Shown: positions 61,156 through 64,000 of the stretch, piece after piece
Position numbering within the stretch: the first letter of the stretch is position 1
Layout: each line of letters opens with the position of its first letter
Assembly: GCF_963678975.1 (NCBI RefSeq)
Contig: NC_089274.1
Location: forward strand, 23,149,133 to 23,213,132
Length of the DNA stretch: 64,000 nucleotides
Direction: 5' to 3'
From: Dysidea avara
Lineage: Eukaryota; Porifera; Demospongiae; Dictyoceratida; Dysideidae
The notes under the pieces: model-generated
The model's database searches: none
Told to the model about the DNA's origin: nothing
Seen by the model: the letters and a program-made list of their open reading frames with translations, nothing else
Made by a program: the position numbers and the translations under genes

Positions 61156-61167
61156 GATTTTGGCGCC
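61156..61167 (+). promoter_or_regulatory. E2F-like site before Death gene 2
   Basis: GATTTTGGCGCC lies 90 bp before the ATG at 61246. The same GATTTTGGCGC core precedes the paralogue's ATG by 67 bp (18434). TTTGGCGC fits the E2F consensus TTTSSCGC. Confidence 0.4.
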
Positions 61168-61245
61168 AAAACAAAATTAAATACGAACCCTGGGCGGGAA
61201 AAGTTCAAACCCTTCAAACTGTATTGTTACCTTACTACCTTTATC

Positions 61246-62325
61246 ATGGCGACAACATCGGTAGATGATAAGTTTGATTTTGCTTTTATCCTTCCTGATG
61301 TTGATCAAGCAGACCAAGTATCAAGCCGCTACAGTTGTGAAGACATGACAAGCGATCTTCCCGAGGACTTCCGGACGATTCCCATGTATAAAATACAATG
61401 CAATGGAGCTGTTGGAGTTGTGACTGCTAGGATAGGATACACTGAAAACGCGATGTCTCCCTTGTTTAGAGTATTGTCTTTTCTTGAATGTAGCCAAGTA
61501 ATCATGTTCGCAACAGCAGCATCATGTTCGTGTGTAAAGGCTAAACTAAATGAACTGATTTCGATAGAAACGTTGCGTGAAACTTCTAATGAAGATGTGA
61601 AATTGAAGCCTTTCTTACTACCAAAGAGAACAAAAATGGTTTACCCAGCTACTGCAGTCTCAGAATGCCGTAACAGCCTAGGGAATTCGCGAAAGAGATC
61701 TCGACGATACGACGTTCAAGTGTTAGTAAATTTGGGTATCCCGATTGATGTTCTGCCAAAGGACACTGTTATTGTAGCTTTGAATATAGAAAATATACCG
61801 TGTAACTACAAGCCAGCTGATGTCAAAAAAGCGTTATTCGAAGATGAACTACACAGCTCTCAATCCCTGGTTGATGCAGTAGCCGCACTTATTCCTGACA
61901 TTGCTACTGCAGATTACAAGGTTTCGATGCCACTGACCCCACCAGGCACATGTAAGAAACAAAAATCTGCTACTGACGAACTCAAGGATTTGTTTCCTAG
62001 TCCAACCGGTATAGCAGAATGTAACAGCCAGGAGGAATTGATTCGTAAATTTGTGGGTGATTTTGTTGTTTTAAAGCTTCACCCAGGGTATTACCAAGAT
62101 TTTGCTAGATGTCTTGGGCTATCTGAGATTGACTATGCCCACATTAAACAGGACTATTCTGACCAAAATACCAAAGAACTATTATACCAGATAATCCGTG
62201 TCTGGTTCGACACAAGAGGGTCTTCTGCTAATGTGAATACCTTTAATGATGCTCTACAAAAACTGAAACACAAGGGATTGCAAGACTTTTTTTTATTTTA
62301 CTGTCAAGAGAACCGTAAGCCCTAG
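61246..62325 (+). CDS. Death-domain protein with novel N-terminal domain (copy 2)
   Basis: A single-exon frame of 359 residues. The ATG at 61246 (TTTATCATGGCG) is chosen because similarity to the gene at 18501 begins just after it; the frame is open further upstream but without similarity. The N-terminal alpha/beta domain reads FDFAFILPDVDQADQVSSRY, MYKIQCNGAVGVVTARIGY, FATAASCSCV, NELISIETL. The basic patch GNSRKRSRR and the linker TPPGTCKKQK follow. The Death domain is at about 272-352 (FARCLGLSEIDYAHI, YQIIRVWF, ANVNTFNDAL, LQDFFLFYC). It ends NRKP where its sister ends HSKP. Both genes are intact while other copies are broken, which suggests selection. A FERM-tail pseudogene converges from downstream. 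Function as a signalling adaptor is inferred; any enzymatic activity of the N-terminal domain is unproven. Confidence 0.8.
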   Translation: MATTSVDDKFDFAFILPDVDQADQVSSRYSCEDMTSDLPEDFRTIPMYKIQCNGAVGVVTARIGYTENAMSPLFRVLSFLECSQVIMFATAASCSCVKAKLNELISIETLRETSNEDVKLKPFLLPKRTKMVYPATAVSECRNSLGNSRKRSRRYDVQVLVNLGIPIDVLPKDTVIVALNIENIPCNYKPADVKKALFEDELHSSQSLVDAVAALIPDIATADYKVSMPLTPPGTCKKQKSATDELKDLFPSPTGIAECNSQEELIRKFVGDFVVLKLHPGYYQDFARCLGLSEIDYAHIKQDYSDQNTKELLYQIIRVWFDTRGSSANVNTFNDALQKLKHKGLQDFFLFYCQENRKP

Positions 62326-62489
62326 TGTTTGTAAACTGAATGTTTAAGTACATTTGTATGCACCAGATATATTTTTGTATGTGAATTTTGCAATACCTGC
62401 TATCTGTATATTTTGTATAGCCATGTCAATGTTCAGTGCTGGCCACTGTAAAGCTCTAATAATAATAAATTAAAAATTAAATAGAAGTA

Positions 62490-63215
62490 TGTTTGTCCTG
62501 TAACTTTGCCTTAACATAACTACTGGTCAGTGGAGCAATACCATGAGCCTGTGTTACAAGGTGTACTGGTGGTGACAAAAGCTTACATAAGGTGTTTCAC
62601 AGCTGATGACATGCTGTATACTATGAGGTTGCCACACTAGGTCAAGTGTACTGAGACCTAGTAGAGACTGCATGCATCAAGAACTTCCACATACAGGTAG
62701 TGGTAAAAAAAATGTGTAACCACAAACAGTCCCTATTAATGCTGACATAGCACAGTTAATGTAATGTACAATTAACTATAGACCATGTGCGTGCTAGGGC
62801 GTGGCACTTTATTACATCATCAAAATAATGCATCCACCATTTTTTGAGGGCAAAATACATATGCATTCTTTGCCTAGGAAACTTTAAAATGCTAATACAA
62901 AGGAATCGTACTGAAAGATAGAGTATTGCTGGTACAAAGTAAGTTACTAGGTAAAAGTACATATATATAACATACTTGCAGCATGGCAAATTATTCCGCT
63001 TAGGGAAGGTTTTTGTAATAGAACACTTGGTACTTTTGCCCTCACTTTTCTCGTAAACTATTGTGAAACTTGAAGCCGTAGCAACTTTTTTCCAGTTTTT
63101 TCCTGACCACGCCTTAGAATGCACAAGGTCTATTGTTTCTATAGTTCTGAAAAACGGATCGTTTTTGTTCACAGCTTGTAGCTGTCATCCCACCACTTTG
63201 GGATGTAAAACTTTC
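62490..63215 (-). pseudogene. FERM F3 tail fragment (copy E)
   Basis: Positions 62490-62700 align with 21440-21690 (for example TGCCTTAACATA and AAGCTTACATAAGGTGTTTC) and 63168-63215 with the LAVN exon region. Several indels destroy the frame, and a MITE splits the block. It lies convergent to Death gene 2. Confidence 0.6.
62778..63133. mobile_element. ATAGACC-ended MITE in FERM copy E
   Basis: Left end ATAGACCATGTGCGTGCTAG with GGCGTGG following; the right end is its diverged inverse (CCACGCC...GGTCTAT). It separates two parts of the FERM-tail fragment that are adjacent in the other copies. The minus-strand frame across it (138 codons) is probably incidental. Confidence 0.6.
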
Positions 63216-63310
63216 TGTACATAGTGACAGATCTCAAGCAGGGTTTTGTGGTATTGCCAAAAATCCTTATTCGGTATATTTTTAAAATAATACCTTGGTA
63301 TTACTAAATA

Positions 63311-63513
63311 CAGTGCTCCCTCAACTCATTGGGCCCTGAGTGTGTTCAGATCAGCACTGGTTCAGATAATCAAAAAGTTCAGATAATAGAAGCCCATTCA
63401 TTTATAGACAGAGCCTGTTAAATTACTCTAATGGAACACACAAAAAATACTCTAATAGAACAGTCACTTCACTGTTTGGATAAATCGATGGCCGGATAAT
63501 CAAGGGACCACTG
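63311..63513. mobile_element. Tigger/pogo-like MITE, TA target site
   Basis: Starts CAGTGCTCCCTCAA and ends ...TCAAGGGACCACTG, flanked by TA. The interior carries two ACTCTAAT(A/G)GAA motifs as in the copy at 7832-8068. Confidence 0.7.
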
Positions 63514-64000
63514 TATAGGTATTGCCCTTGATACTGTACAAAAATAATAGGTATATATAGAATAGGTAGCAAGACAAAGAAAAGTTTGCATTCAGCACCC
63601 ACTGATCTATATACATGCAAAAAATTTAATAACAGTACATCCTGAATTTTACTATTAAATAGGTGAGTAATAACAGATTTACCAGTCAAGAGAGACCAGC
63701 CATTTGATGGATGTATTGAAATATCCAATACAACAGGTTTGTTCTCATAAACAAAGTAAGGTAGAGTACCAGCAAATACTATCAACTATATAGATGAGCT
63801 GAAAATTCCTGACTACTATGAAACCCTCAAATTACTGTGGTGGTAAATTATATACGAACAATTTTCTTTCAAGAATGTCCTCCATTTTCTTACCATAATT
63901 CTGGATAGTGCCTCAAAAATTTGCATCACAGCATTTCAAAAGATATTTATGGCACAGGACTGCAGGGAGTAGCTACGTCCTACTTAGAACTCACTGTATC
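63514..64000. other. End of window, no gene seen
   Basis: A minus-strand frame at 63423-63785 overlaps the MITE and shows no domain. Nothing else is supported. Confidence 0.35.

Overview
The window looks like a piece of an animal genome, most likely a demosponge. It is AT-rich, and its genes are split by many introns of roughly 45-200 bp. It carries an NLR receptor built as Death domain-NACHT-leucine-rich repeat, of the kind that is expanded in sponges. It is also crowded with palindromic and terminal-inverted-repeat mobile elements. The species call is an inference from gene content; no ribosomal or mitochondrial marker is present.

Layout. 1-3.5 kb: foldback and Tigger-like repeats. 3.5-6.9 kb (+): Death-NACHT-LRR gene. 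7-12 kb: gene-poor, with MITEs and a dead non-LTR fragment. 12.2-12.7 kb (+): small two-exon gene behind a duplicated TATA promoter. 13.2-18.2 kb (-): a 25-exon RhoGEF (SH3-DH-PH-SH3) plus unassigned exons. 18.5-19.6 kb (+): Death-domain gene 1. 21-22 kb and 25.8-26.8 kb: fragments of the same duplicated block. 27.7-30.7 kb: dead hAT transposon. 33.3-34.1 kb (+): CARD-Death gene, facing a MyTH4-FERM tail copy at 34.2-35.4 kb. 37.1-38.8 kb (-): unrecognised gene, one of whose introns is a MITE. 40-49.6 kb: a Death-domain pseudogene split by a non-LTR retrotransposon, itself split by a 3.8-kb DNA transposon with 440-bp inverted repeats. 49.7-52.8 kb (-): longest MyTH4-FERM copy. 53-61 kb: repeats only. 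61.2-62.3 kb (+): Death-domain gene 2, facing another FERM tail copy. The end holds a Tigger-like MITE.

Main observation: a local, apparently undescribed family of small Death-domain proteins. All members share a C-terminal module (a TPPxTCxKQK linker followed by a Death domain). The N-terminal module differs: two intact genes and two degraded pieces carry an alpha/beta domain that resembles a nucleoside-phosphorylase fold by pattern, while one gene carries a CARD. Members were duplicated together with a convergently transcribed MyTH4-FERM (unconventional-myosin-type) gene end, and most copies of that end are now broken. Together with the Death-NACHT-LRR receptor, this suggests an innate-immunity or cell-death neighbourhood shaped by segmental duplication, exon shuffling and transposons. 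Exon models were built by hand from splice motifs and reading phase.
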